DNA of 64,000 nt from Flammeovirgaceae bacterium SG7u.111. Its GTDB lineage: Bacteria > Bacteroidota > Bacteroidia > Cytophagales > Flammeovirgaceae. The translations under genes and the position numbers were made by a program. The stretch is from the NCBI GenBank assembly GCA_034044135.1, contig CP139021.1, positions 5,533,635-5,597,634 of the forward strand, written 5' to 3'. This document shows positions 8,445 to 17,725 of the stretch, one piece after another. The notes beneath the pieces are model-generated. The model worked only from the letters and a program-made list of their open reading frames with translations, ran no database searches and was not told the DNA's origin. Position 1 is the stretch's first letter. The number at the start of each line of letters is the position of its first letter.

Positions 8445-10988
8445 ATGAAGTTTTTATTTAACAAGAAGAAAACTGACAACAAGCAGCCGAATGACGGGGA
8501 AATAAAAAGGAAAGTCATTCTGGGATTTGCCTCTGTGGGCGGTGCCGTAGCCATTGCGGTGCTGGTGACCTATGTAAGTTTTTCCCTTTTGCAAGATTCC
8601 GTAGAGCGCCTTGCCGAGCGGGATACTCGCTTACTGATGCTCAACAAAATAAGGGCGGACGTTGCCGATGCGGATAATATGATTCGGGAATATACACTCA
8701 ACCAAGACGACTCGGTTTACAAAACCTACCAGTCGACGGTTGATATGATTTATGTTGAAATAGACTCTTTAAAAAAGCACCCTGCAAATAATTTTAAGCA
8801 ACGTGTAAGAATAGACAGCATAGCTACCCTGCTCCGTACCGAATCGAAAGGCCTGGTTAATTTCATGAAAGAACGGAATTATGCCAAACTCAAAGATCCG
8901 CTCACGGCAGTGGTAAACAAATTGGAAAAAGAAAAAGAAAAACAGCTCATAAAAAGCTTAGCAAAAAAATCGCGTGCAGAAGAAATCCCCGACCTTGACC
9001 CAATTAGCCTTCCTCTGATTTACCGTAAATACCGCATTATAGCACTTAGGCTGTATGAAAAAGAGGACAAGCCCAAAATGGAAGTAGAGAGCGTTGAACG
9101 TATCCTCTCCAACGCACTCAAAAAAGAAGGAAACATCAATGCCTACATGACCCGCCGAGAGATCAACTTGCTGAGGCAAAGTGCGGGGTTGATGACCAAA
9201 ATCCAGCAAATTATCGACTCGCTACAAGATGAGGCACGGTTTACTGGCTACCAAAAAGCAAACGAAGCCAGGTCGGTGATCAAAACTTCTACCTATGCCC
9301 TTTTAGCTGTCACCGTACTGGCTTTGATCTGTGTGGGGATTTTCGTGTACCTCATTTTCTCCGATATCTCCAAAAGTGATTTTTACCAAAAAATGCTTAT
9401 TAAGGAGAAAAGGCGGGCTGAGTTTTTGAAAAATGCAAAGGAAGAATTTTTGGCAAACATGAGCCATGAAATTCGGACTCCGCTCAATGCACTCATGGGT
9501 TTTACCGAACAGTTTGCCTACACTCCGCTCAACGGTATGCAACAAGAATACCTTACAGCTGTCCGCAATTCTTCGGAGCATTTGCTGGCTACGGTAAACG
9601 ATATTTTGGACATGTCAAAAATTGAGGCTGGGAAACTCAACATGGAATCAGTTCCTTTCAGAGCTGATTTGGTAGTGAAAGAAGTCTGCGATGCCCTTAG
9701 CCTAAAGGCAAAAGAGAAAAACTTAGACCTCAAGTATTTTATGGGCGAAGGGACTAGCCAAATTCTATCAGGCGACCCTACTCGCTTGCGCCAAGTGCTT
9801 TTTAACCTGATCCAAAATGCGGTAAAATTTACGGAAGAAGGTTTTGTTGAAGTTGAATGCGAAATAGAAAAAGAAACGAAAAAAGAAGTGGCCCTAAAAA
9901 TCTATGTGAACGATACTGGCATCGGCATTCCTGCCGATAAGCAAAGTGCCATTTTTGAAGATTTCTCTCAAGCAGATTCTTCCATTTCCCGCAAATATGG
10001 CGGAACGGGCTTGGGCTTGGCAATTTGTAAAAAACTCCTCAAAATGCAAGATGGAGAAATATCTTTCGATAGCACCCCAGGAGAAGGTACTTCTTTCACC
10101 GTATCTATTTCTTATCCTAAATCGAGTGAAAAAGAGGTAAAAACCCACGAAAGGCCACAAGAGGTAAACGGAAGTCTGCTTTCAGGTAAACGCTTGTTGG
10201 TAGTGGACGATGACCCGTTAAACATGAGGCTCACCCAGATCATCCTCAACAAATGGGGAGTCATCACTGGAACTTCCCTCAATGGGCACGATGCCCTCCG
10301 AAAAATGACGGATAGTGAGTTCGACCTAGTACTCACCGACATGCAGATGCCTGAAATGAGTGGGCTAGACCTCACAAAAGCCATTCGCAAGCTGCAAGAC
10401 AAGCAAAAAGCAAATATCCCTGTGGTGGCCTTTACGGCGAATATGATGCGAGGTGACCTTGAAGAATATAAAAAAGCAGGTATCAACGACTTCTTACTCA
10501 AGCCTTTTAAGGAAGTAGAAATGTTTGAAAAACTAGCAAACGTGCTAGAAGTCGGTACCATAGAGGAGGTAAATTCCCACATTTCGAACACTAAAAAGCG
10601 ACTGGAAAAGCCAAAAGCTAAGAATGGGAAAAAGAATGGTGAAGCTAAGGCATACTCTTTGGACAATTTCAAAAAATTCACGGGAGATGACCCCGAAGCA
10701 CTAGCCGAGGTATTGTCTATTTTCTTATCTGACAACCAGCAAAACCTTAGTTCGTTCAAGAAAGCCGCACTGCAAAGCGATTGGAAAGAAGTTTCTTCCC
10801 TTTCCCATAAAATGCTGCACGCTTATGAAAACTTGCAAGTAAAACCTATGATCCCGCTTCTGAAAGATTTGGAGCTGATGGGGCTAGCGCCCAAAGGACA
10901 AGACGAAAGGAGATTAAAATCGACAGTTGACAAAGCGGTAAAAATAGCCGAGGATATCCATGGGAAAATAGAGAATGAGCTCGCTTAA
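8445..10988 (+). CDS. membrane hybrid sensor histidine kinase with receiver and HPt domains
   Basis: This 847-residue protein contains a full phosphorelay in one chain. A first membrane helix (about 23-50) and a second (about 280-306) bracket a helical periplasmic sensor region. HisKA follows with the phospho-acceptor H341 in MSHEIRTPLNA; the HATPase domain has NLIQNAVKFT (N box), DTGIGIP (G1) and GGTGLGLAI (G2). A receiver domain follows with D632 in LTDMQMPEMSG, then a C-terminal HPt domain with H788 in SLSHKMLHAYENL. The final output regulator is not encoded nearby, so signals must leave the HPt to a distant response regulator. The periplasmic ligand is unknown. A good promoter match lies upstream, and the gene has no neighbour in its transcription unit. 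Confidence 0.93.
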   Translation: MKFLFNKKKTDNKQPNDGEIKRKVILGFASVGGAVAIAVLVTYVSFSLLQDSVERLAERDTRLLMLNKIRADVADADNMIREYTLNQDDSVYKTYQSTVDMIYVEIDSLKKHPANNFKQRVRIDSIATLLRTESKGLVNFMKERNYAKLKDPLTAVVNKLEKEKEKQLIKSLAKKSRAEEIPDLDPISLPLIYRKYRIIALRLYEKEDKPKMEVESVERILSNALKKEGNINAYMTRREINLLRQSAGLMTKIQQIIDSLQDEARFTGYQKANEARSVIKTSTYALLAVTVLALICVGIFVYLIFSDISKSDFYQKMLIKEKRRAEFLKNAKEEFLANMSHEIRTPLNALMGFTEQFAYTPLNGMQQEYLTAVRNSSEHLLATVNDILDMSKIEAGKLNMESVPFRADLVVKEVCDALSLKAKEKNLDLKYFMGEGTSQILSGDPTRLRQVLFNLIQNAVKFTEEGFVEVECEIEKETKKEVALKIYVNDTGIGIPADKQSAIFEDFSQADSSISRKYGGTGLGLAICKKLLKMQDGEISFDSTPGEGTSFTVSISYPKSSEKEVKTHERPQEVNGSLLSGKRLLVVDDDPLNMRLTQIILNKWGVITGTSLNGHDALRKMTDSEFDLVLTDMQMPEMSGLDLTKAIRKLQDKQKANIPVVAFTANMMRGDLEEYKKAGINDFLLKPFKEVEMFEKLANVLEVGTIEEVNSHISNTKKRLEKPKAKNGKKNGEAKAYSLDNFKKFTGDDPEALAEVLSIFLSDNQQNLSSFKKAALQSDWKEVSSLSHKMLHAYENLQVKPMIPLLKDLELMGLAPKGQDERRLKSTVDKAVKIAEDIHGKIENELA

Positions 10989-11177
10989 TAGATTCAGATG
11001 CTTTGAACTAACCATTCGTATCGAATTTTACTACGATTGAATATCCCTTGTTGCTAGTTTTAAATTAAAAAGTGAACTGTCTTTTCTATTAAAAGGGATT
11101 AAAACACAGTATATCAACCTATTATTCAGCTGTAAAAAATCAGTAACTAATAGCAGCGCTGCAAATATCTTTAGCAC

Positions 11178-11657
11178 TTAGCTAAGCTGCTTTTCTTTTT
11201 GCCCTTTTTTAAGCTTGTATTTTTTCGGTGCATACAAAAAACCAAATGCTTCTGCTCCTTCTTTAGAGTGTACCGCATGGTGTACATAATGCGCATTCAT
11301 AATACGTTTCATGTATTCCGTCTTCGCTTTGTACTTAATCTTGATTCGGCGGTGAACAATGATATCGTGGAAAATAAAGTAAAAAAGCCCGTAGCCTGTA
11401 ATACCAAAACCAACAAACATCAATTCCCTAAGGTTTGGGTTTTCTGAGCCAATAAAAATGAGGACAATGGCAGGCAAACTGAATACGACTGCAAACAAGT
11501 CATTTTTCTCGAACATGCCATGCCTAATTTGATGGTGAGATTCGTGCCAAACCCAAAGAAAGCCATGCATGATGTATTTGTGGGTAAACCAAGCTACACC
11601 TTCCATGAAAAAAAATGTTCCAACGCAAAGAAGAATATTGAGTAACATAATGGACAA
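11178..11657 (-). CDS. crtZ: beta-carotene hydroxylase (CrtZ-type)
   Basis: The 159-residue membrane protein has the histidine clusters of CrtZ-type di-iron hydroxylases of the fatty acid hydroxylase superfamily: H26-H31 (THKYIMHG), H38-H42 (HESHHQ), HDIIVHRR and HYVHHAVH near residue 125. CrtZ hydroxylates the beta-ionone rings of beta-carotene to make zeaxanthin, a pigment pathway common in yellow to orange Bacteroidota. The remaining carotenoid genes (crtB, crtI, crtY) are not in this window. It is a lone gene convergent with the hybrid kinase. Confidence 0.9.
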   Translation of the reverse strand: MSIMLLNILLCVGTFFFMEGVAWFTHKYIMHGFLWVWHESHHQIRHGMFEKNDLFAVVFSLPAIVLIFIGSENPNLRELMFVGFGITGYGLFYFIFHDIIVHRRIKIKYKAKTEYMKRIMNAHYVHHAVHSKEGAEAFGFLYAPKKYKLKKGQKEKQLS

Positions 11658-12075
11658 AAATTAATGTATAGCGAAACTACCGCTTGAGAAGCACATTTGT
11701 TTATAAAAACCGCAAAAATAGCCAGACTATTCGGAAAAACGACTGCAAGCAACCTTTCCGCTGCAGATAGTTGAATTTGCAACAAAGCGATAGAGCTTAC
11801 TTAGGAAAATTTAACACACACAACATCCAGCAGCCTTTCAGCATCTGCATACTTGATAAACAGCCCAGCGTTGCATTATTCCTAGATTAAACAACTAGAG
11901 CATTGTTTTTGTTGGAAAAGCAATATACACTTTGATTATCAATAGCTTAAAAAAACATCTATCAAATTATTTTACTCAAAATAATATTCCTATTTTGCCA
12001 TATATCTACTAATTTTATGAATTAGCGATAAAAAACCATAATTCCTCAATAGCAGACACTTAATTAACCATAAAG
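11658..12075. other. AT-rich intergenic region, no gene seen
   Basis: This stretch of 418 bases lies between the divergent crtZ gene and the acidic-protein gene at 12076. It presumably holds both promoters. I found no convincing open frame, RNA gene or strong hairpin. Confidence 0.5.
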
Positions 12076-13578
12076 ATGAAGATCAAACCTAACGATTCTG
12101 CCATAACCTCATATGCACGGGAGTTCGCCTCTGTCTCAACCACTAAAATATTTGAAAACAAGCATTTTGTAAGCGGTAAAGAACTTGTGAACGCTACCGA
12201 AGTGAAGCAAGTAAATCTCTTTTTAGTAAGGATCATTTACGAAAAATGGCAGTCGCAAACCAAAAACTTGGTAAGCCCTTATTTTGATTATTCGTCTGAC
12301 GAGGTAAAGCAAGCCCTCAATACACTAATGAGCTTGTTGTCTAAAAACATTAAAATAGGCAAAGAAGACTTAGAAGAGCTTATCCAAGAAGCTACCGAAG
12401 ACTGTCTGCTTCTGAGTGTTTCCCCAAAAGCTTTTTTCGAAAAGTTCTTAGGTCAGTTTGATGAAAAAATCAATTTCAAAAAGCAAGTAGCCCCTGTTGC
12501 CCAATACTTCATAGTCCAGCACAAAGAATGTAAAACATTCTTCAAGGCGTTGAAATCGAAGGGAAATAAGCTTTCTATAGAAGATGCAAGTGCTGTTTTG
12601 GAAACCATATTTGAATCAAACGACGCCAACTTTAGCCCAAGTGAAGATGTAATCAAAACATTTGACCAAGTAACACCTTTGTCGCTGAGCGATATAGTTG
12701 ACGGGCTGAAAGAAGACGTGGAGCGCGAACCTTCCAATGTGCTTGAAGAAACCAGCTTTGACCTTTCAGGGGTCGGGCTAGAAGATAGCGGTGAGTATGA
12801 GTTTGAGGATTTGGAAACTACTGAACCTTCTAAAAAAGGAGAAGGATTAGTGGATGAACTGGAATCTATGCTTACCAACAAGGAAGAGGAAAGCCCGCTG
12901 ATAGATGAAATGGCCAACAAACCTGAGTCTACTCCTCCTGCTGAAGAGAATAAGGATGAGTTTTCGGAATTTGACATACCCGCCAGCATGGAGCCTTCCA
13001 CACCCGAGGTGAAAGTAGGTGAGCCAGAGGAATCTAACGACTTTTTTGAAACCGATGAGGTAAAAGAGACTCCAGATCCTTTACTAGATCCGAGTAAAAT
13101 AGAAGAAGCGGCTCCTCAAGTGGAGAAGGCGACTGTGCCCAATGCGCAGAAAGACGAAACTCCGCAAGTAGAAGAAGTTAAAAAAGAAGAGGAAGCAACT
13201 CCGGCACCAGCGGCTGCTTCTACCGTATTGGAAAAACTAGGTGGCACGACCGAGGATGAAGGTGATGAGGACAAAGGTGACGAATCACAAGATGACTCGG
13301 ACAACTCCCACTACCAATCGCTTTTGGAAAAACTAGGCCACACCAAAAAAAACGACATCAGAAGCAACATGTCGCTCAATATGAAATTCCGCTACCAAAA
13401 TGACTTGTTTGCTGGAGACAATGCTGAATTCAATAATGCTCTTGATTTGATAGAACAATGTTCCGACTATCAAAAAGCAATGGAACTGCTTAAAACCAAA
13501 TATATGAGAACGTATAACTGGGATGTGAGCGATGACACCACCAAAGAATTTTTGACAATGGTTACTAATCAGTTTTAA
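12076..13578 (+). CDS. acidic low-complexity protein of unknown function
   Basis: I do not recognise the whole 500-residue protein. Residues 1-200 look like a folded helical domain. Residues 205-420 are very acidic and low in complexity (runs of E, D, P and S, with repeated VEEVKKEEE-like segments) and are probably disordered. The last 80 residues (SNMSLNMKFRYQNDLF...) resemble a module I recall at the C-terminus of several Bacteroidota hypothetical proteins, with pattern LNxKFxFxNxLFxGD and a terminal YNWD segment. No signal peptide or membrane helix is visible, so it is probably cytoplasmic. A strong terminator follows. Confidence 0.8.
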   Translation: MKIKPNDSAITSYAREFASVSTTKIFENKHFVSGKELVNATEVKQVNLFLVRIIYEKWQSQTKNLVSPYFDYSSDEVKQALNTLMSLLSKNIKIGKEDLEELIQEATEDCLLLSVSPKAFFEKFLGQFDEKINFKKQVAPVAQYFIVQHKECKTFFKALKSKGNKLSIEDASAVLETIFESNDANFSPSEDVIKTFDQVTPLSLSDIVDGLKEDVEREPSNVLEETSFDLSGVGLEDSGEYEFEDLETTEPSKKGEGLVDELESMLTNKEEESPLIDEMANKPESTPPAEENKDEFSEFDIPASMEPSTPEVKVGEPEESNDFFETDEVKETPDPLLDPSKIEEAAPQVEKATVPNAQKDETPQVEEVKKEEEATPAPAAASTVLEKLGGTTEDEGDEDKGDESQDDSDNSHYQSLLEKLGHTKKNDIRSNMSLNMKFRYQNDLFAGDNAEFNNALDLIEQCSDYQKAMELLKTKYMRTYNWDVSDDTTKEFLTMVTNQF

Positions 13579-13598
13579 CCACTTCAAACCCCGAATTG

Positions 13599-13641
13599 AG
13601 CCCTGCTTTGGTTATTAGACTAAGGCAGGGCTTATTTTTTG
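13599..13641 (+). terminator. terminator after the acidic-protein gene
   Basis: AGCCCTGC (13599-13606) pairs with GCAGGGCT (13625-13632), extended by partial pairing in the loop, and is followed by ATTTTTTG. It begins 21 bases after the stop at 13578. Confidence 0.75.
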
Positions 13642-13768
13642 TTCAATTGACAAATATTCCCGTTCATCAAGTATCTATTGGTTAGCTGAGGGAGAAACTT
13701 TATTTTAGGTAAACGAGTTACAGTTGTTCAAGTAGACTTAAGTAAAAGCAACCAATTGACATGCTCTT

Positions 13769-14176
13769 ATGAAAAAGATCAAGTACGAAAAGTTTGTAAA
13801 ACATTACAATGAAAACACCTTTTGGAAGAAAATAAAGAAGATTGCTTCCAAAGTTGGGGTGAACGTAATGTATATGGTTCTGCTATTATACTACACATTA
13901 CAGTCGAAAGAGCTTCCTCAAAAAAGTAAGGCGCTCATTGTTGGCGCAATAGGCTATTTTCTTTTCCCATTCGATGCCGTTTCAGACCTAATCCCAATGG
14001 TTGGCTACACAGACGACATTGCAGCTTTGCTGTTTGCCCTCACACAAGTTGCTTTTTATATTACCCCAGAAGTACGCTTTAGGGCTAAGGAAAAGCTCGC
14101 TATTTGGTTTGGGGAATACGATGAAGCCGTATTGGCAGAAGTAGATGACAAAATAAAAAAGGAGGAGACCTCTTAA
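13769..14176 (+). CDS. YkvA/DUF1232-family membrane protein
   Basis: The 135-residue protein contains the DUF1232 (PF06803) signature: SKALIVGAIGYFLFPFDAVSDLIP followed by GYTDDIAALLFAL, at about residues 52-90, with two short hydrophobic segments. YkvA-type proteins are small membrane-associated proteins of unknown biochemical role found throughout bacteria. The basic N-terminus (KKIKYEKFVKHYNENTFWKKIKK) is likely cytoplasmic. It stands alone with about 190 bases upstream and 238 downstream. Confidence 0.85.
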   Translation: MKKIKYEKFVKHYNENTFWKKIKKIASKVGVNVMYMVLLLYYTLQSKELPQKSKALIVGAIGYFLFPFDAVSDLIPMVGYTDDIAALLFALTQVAFYITPEVRFRAKEKLAIWFGEYDEAVLAEVDDKIKKEETS

Positions 14177-14414
14177 TCTTTAAAACCCTTTACATCAGTT
14201 TATTAAACCAAACAAATCAACCTTTTGAACTAGCATTCGTTAAATAGGCTACCTCTCTTATAAATAACAATTATTTATTGTGTAAGAAAATCAGTCTTTC
14301 TTATACCCCCTCTCTTTTAAGCTTCTAATTCCTTATATTTGAAGGAATGAAAGCAAAACTCTTTACTCATTGACCTCTTGCTTAATGAAATTTGATTTTC
14401 AACTTAATTAAGCA

Positions 14415-15557
14415 ATGATGAAAGCATTAAGGCTCGTATTCATATTTTCCACAATTGCGGCAACAATCTACCTGCTTTGGGGCTTCAAAGAGAAGAAGCT
14501 TGAACAGCACGAAATTGACTTGCACTTAAAGGAAATTTCTGAGATTGGCGAAGATCATCATAAAGGTAACTTAGTGGGCATTCAACCATTTATGGAGACC
14601 GCTGATTATGCCAATTTTGAGAATTTTTATGAAAAAATAGATCAGTATTTCTCTAAAGCCCAAAAAGAGTATTTCTTTGATGAAAAAACCGTAGTAGTAT
14701 TGCCTGAGCACATAGGCACTTGGTTGGTCGCCCTCGACGAAAACCCAGAGGTTTATTACAAGTACAGCTTCAATGCTGCTCTTAGGCAGATGTCCCTCGA
14801 CAATTTTAAGGGTTTGATGAATAAAGACGTAAGCCCTCTGCACAAACAAAAAATCCTCAATAAGAAATTATTTGCCCTCAAAGCCGAAAGAATGGCTAAA
14901 ATCTACGGCTATGTTTTTTCTTCGATGGCAAAGAAATATGATGTGACCGTGGTAGCAGGAAGCATCACACTTCCCGACCCGAAAATTGTAGATGGCAAAC
15001 TTACCGTAGGGGAAAAAGGACACTTTTATAATGTATCAGTGATTTATGGACCTGATGGAAAAGCATACTCTGAATTGATCATCAACCGTGCTCCAGTTCA
15101 CCAAATCCTATCGTTTGTTTCCGAGCCAGAAAACTACAAAATGCCTGTTTTTGATCTTCCAACAGGAAAAACAGGTGTGCTAATTAGCCACGATTCTTTT
15201 TATGGCGAGCATTATGAGCGGTTTGCCCAAATGGATGTAGATTGTATTTTGGTCCCTTCTTGCATGATAGTAGGAAGAAAAAACAAGAAAGATGGAAATG
15301 GATTAGTGAAACAACAACTCCCTCCCAGCCTACTCGAAATTGAATGGATTGATAAAGCTCCTTTGGAAGATGTTTGTATCAACTATGCCTTAGCTGCCAA
15401 AATGAAAGTGGTAGGTGTTGAAAACGGGTTCAACGTGTTCTTTAGAGGCAATATTTGGGACTTAGAGACCAAAGGTCATTCTATAGTGATAAATGAAGGC
15501 GAAGTGACGAAGGGGTTTCAGGTAGAAGGTAGTAGTATTATAAATGTGTGGATGTAG
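14415..15557 (+). CDS. nitrilase-fold (carbon-nitrogen hydrolase) homologue lacking catalytic residues
   Basis: The 380-residue protein begins with a hydrophobic anchor (about 4-22). The remainder follows the carbon-nitrogen hydrolase fold: VVVLPEHIG (E98, at the position of the catalytic Glu), YDVTVVAGSI, GHFYNVSVIYGPDGK, and GVLISHDSFYGEHYE at the nucleophile elbow. In active nitrilases the elbow reads like ICYDxRFPE; here the Cys position is S258. The catalytic Lys after the middle strand seems replaced by R225 (INRAPVHQ). Two of three catalytic residues thus appear changed, so it may be a non-hydrolytic binding protein or a divergent enzyme. A TATATTTG box at 14334-14341 could be its -7 promoter element. 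The alignment was made by eye. Confidence 0.72.
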   Translation: MMKALRLVFIFSTIAATIYLLWGFKEKKLEQHEIDLHLKEISEIGEDHHKGNLVGIQPFMETADYANFENFYEKIDQYFSKAQKEYFFDEKTVVVLPEHIGTWLVALDENPEVYYKYSFNAALRQMSLDNFKGLMNKDVSPLHKQKILNKKLFALKAERMAKIYGYVFSSMAKKYDVTVVAGSITLPDPKIVDGKLTVGEKGHFYNVSVIYGPDGKAYSELIINRAPVHQILSFVSEPENYKMPVFDLPTGKTGVLISHDSFYGEHYERFAQMDVDCILVPSCMIVGRKNKKDGNGLVKQQLPPSLLEIEWIDKAPLEDVCINYALAAKMKVVGVENGFNVFFRGNIWDLETKGHSIVINEGEVTKGFQVEGSSIINVWM

Positions 15558-15607
15558 AAAGAAATAAAAAGCGGACTGGAAGTACCTTCGTCCGCAATAG
15601 CAATTCA

Positions 15608-15649
15608 TAAAAAAGCCCCAATACTCGTATTGACACGAGTATTGGGGCT
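15608..15649 (-). terminator. strong hairpin terminator for rhaI
   Basis: A perfect 15-bp stem (15614-15628 with 15635-15649, loop of six) is followed on the minus strand by a T-run (A-run at 15609-15614 on the plus strand). It lies 27 bases past the rhaI stop and may also help end the nitrilase-like transcript from the other side. Confidence 0.85.
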
Positions 15650-15676
15650 AAGTTTTGAAGTTCAAAAAAGGTCAGG

Positions 15677-16960
15677 CTACAAACCAGTAGCAAGTGATAA
15701 TTCACCTCTTTCCCCAATCAATTGGTTTCTTACGCCAGCTTCTCTATATAATTTCAACGGATCGATAGCAGCTCCTACTTGTCTCCTCGACTCAGCTAGA
15801 AGTGCCCTCACATCTGTACGGAAAGCCTCTTGCATTAGTTCTTGGGCTACAGCAACATCATTGCTCATCTGAGCTGTTTCCAGTGCCTTTCTATCCACAA
15901 TCAGAGCTTGAGCATAGGCAATTTTAATTGCTTCTACAGACTGTAAAAGATCTTCCAAAGGATCTTTGAGATTGTGACTTGCATCTATCATCCAGTCAAT
16001 AGAAGGATTGATACTTTCTGGGTCTTCCATTCCCTCTACCAGCTCACTAAATATCAAGAATAACTGATAAGGTTTTATAGAACCTACTGTCAAGTCATCG
16101 TCGGCAAATTTGGAATCGTTGAAGTGGAAACCGCCAAGCTTCCCTTCCATCATGAGTGTAGCCACAATTTGCTCAATGTTGGTATTGGGCAAGTGGTGGC
16201 CTAAATCGACTAAGCTCAATGCTTTTTTACCCAACTTGCTACACAGCAAATGTGAAGTACCCCAATCAGGAATCACTGTCGAGTAAAAATTAGGCTCGAA
16301 AGGTTTGTACTCTATGAGCACCCTCCAGTCTTCTGGTAGGGAATCGTAGATAGTACCCAAAGATGAAAGTGTATTTTTCAGTGCCTTTCGCAGGTTATTT
16401 TGACCTGGGAAACAAGAGCCATCTGCCAGCCAAACGGTTAGTGCTTTTGAACCCAGCTCTTTTCCATATTTAATAACCTCTATATTGTGATCTATTGCCA
16501 GCTGTCTCACACCTGCATCGGCATGGCTCAACGAGCCAAACTTGTAAGACAATGCTTGGTCGGGCTGGTCTTGAAATGTGTTGGAATTGACTGCGTCAAA
16601 CTTCAACTTCAATGAATCTGCTAAGTTTTTGATTCCTGAAACATTTTCTGGAATATCCCACGGAATATGTAGAGAAATAGCTCCGCTAGAATGGTTGAGG
16701 GCATGTAACAAGCCTACATCGAGTAGTTTGTCTTCCAACGTACCTGGCTCTCCTCCTCCTGGAAACCTGCCAAATCTTGTCCCACCTGTACCTAAAGCCC
16801 AACTGGGAATTGCCACTTGGAAATCTACTAATTTTTGAAGGATATTTTTTACATCTAATCCCTTTTTGTCGAGTTTATTGGCTATAAACTCAAAGTCACT
16901 TTGTTGTTCTTTTGCCAAAACGTCGTTATGCTCCGAAATGGCAGTTTTGTCTATAATCAT
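15677..16960 (-). CDS. rhaI: L-rhamnose isomerase (RhaI, Pseudomonas-type)
   Basis: The 427-residue TIM-barrel protein resembles the Pseudomonas stutzeri-type L-rhamnose isomerase (TIGR02635). It starts with the typical segment IPSWALGTGGTRFGRFPGGG (residues 51-70). Likely metal ligands are the Glu of VLIEYKPFEPNF, the Asp of SLVDLGHHLPN, the His and Asp of GGFHFNDSKFADDD, and the Asp of SIDWMIDASHN. The enzyme interconverts L-rhamnose and L-rhamnulose and has broad aldose-ketose activity. RhaD, RhaB and a rhamnose transporter are not adjacent, so its pathway cannot be read from context. gmhA lies 180 bp upstream on the same strand, so the two sugar isomerases might be co-transcribed. Confidence 0.88.
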   Translation of the reverse strand: MIIDKTAISEHNDVLAKEQQSDFEFIANKLDKKGLDVKNILQKLVDFQVAIPSWALGTGGTRFGRFPGGGEPGTLEDKLLDVGLLHALNHSSGAISLHIPWDIPENVSGIKNLADSLKLKFDAVNSNTFQDQPDQALSYKFGSLSHADAGVRQLAIDHNIEVIKYGKELGSKALTVWLADGSCFPGQNNLRKALKNTLSSLGTIYDSLPEDWRVLIEYKPFEPNFYSTVIPDWGTSHLLCSKLGKKALSLVDLGHHLPNTNIEQIVATLMMEGKLGGFHFNDSKFADDDLTVGSIKPYQLFLIFSELVEGMEDPESINPSIDWMIDASHNLKDPLEDLLQSVEAIKIAYAQALIVDRKALETAQMSNDVAVAQELMQEAFRTDVRALLAESRRQVGAAIDPLKLYREAGVRNQLIGERGELSLATGL

Positions 16961-17140
16961 ATTAACTGGGGTTTTTAATGAGTCTTATTTCAGCTCATTT
17001 TCGTCGTTATAATAAATTTTCTTTGAAAATAAAGTATTCTGGGCTCATCTACAATGGACGAGCCTAGAAAAACGCCATACCCTGAATTGGTTAGTATGTA
17101 TTGCGTAAGCTGTTTGAAAAAGTTGATTTACAAACAGTTT

Positions 17141-17725
17141 CTAAGCATTTCCTGTCAGTTTTTCAATAAGAAGAATCAGGATATGGATAATTTTGATGTG
17201 TATTTCTTGAATTCTATCTGCATAGCCCATATGAGGGACAACAATTGCTACATCTGCCATAGGCGCTAGCTTTCCACCATTTTTCCCTGATAGCAATACA
17301 GTAACCATTCCTTTTCTTTTGGCCGCTTCAAAAGCATTTATTACATTTTGAGAGTTGCCACTTGTGCTAATACCCAATAGCACATCACCTTCACTTCCCA
17401 AACCTTCTACAAACCTTGAAAAAATATGTTCAAACCCATAATCATTTCCGACACATGAAATATGGCTGGGATCTGAAATAGCAATGGCCGGCAAAGATGC
17501 CCTTTCGTCGCGGTAACGACCAGAAAGCTCTTCGGCAAAGTGCATAGCATCGCAGTGAGAGCCACCATTGCCACATGAAATAATTTTTTTGCCATTGTTG
17601 ATAGCATCTGCCATCAAATGCCCTATTTGTTCGATAGTTGAAATGTGTTTTGGGTCGCTAAGGAATACTTCTAATACCTTTTGGGCCTCTTGTAGTTCAT
17701 TGGTGATGATTTCTTGCATATTCAT
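17141..17725 (-). CDS. gmhA: sedoheptulose-7-phosphate isomerase (phosphoheptose isomerase)
   Basis: The 194-residue SIS-domain protein matches GmhA along its full length. Key segments are [20 protein letters not shown] (about 51-70), [33 protein letters not shown] and [17 protein letters not shown], which hold the catalytic Glu and His of the family. GmhA converts sedoheptulose 7-phosphate to D-glycero-D-manno-heptose 7-phosphate, the first step to ADP-heptose for LPS. The [11 protein letters not shown] version of the motif is the form I know from gammaproteobacterial GmhA; many other bacteria have SAADAQHxAAEL. No hldE or gmhB homologue lies nearby. It precedes rhaI on the same strand. Confidence 0.9.
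   Translation of the reverse strand: MNMQEIITNELQEAQKVLEVFLSDPKHISTIEQIGHLMADAINNGKKIISCGNGGSHCDAMHFAEELSGRYRDERASLPAIAISDPSHISCVGNDYGFEHIFSRFVEGLGSEGDVLLGISTSGNSQNVINAFEAAKRKGMVTVLLSGKNGGKLAPMADVAIVVPHMGYADRIQEIHIKIIHILILLIEKLTGNA

Noticed and set aside
10112-10759. A 215-codon frame on the minus strand inside the hybrid kinase gene
   Set aside because: It is antisense to receiver and HATPase motifs that are fully conserved, and the translation is Ser-rich without domain features.
12453-13001. A 182-codon frame on the minus strand inside the acidic-protein gene
   Set aside because: Its Ser-rich translation is the mirror of Glu/Asp codons on the plus strand.
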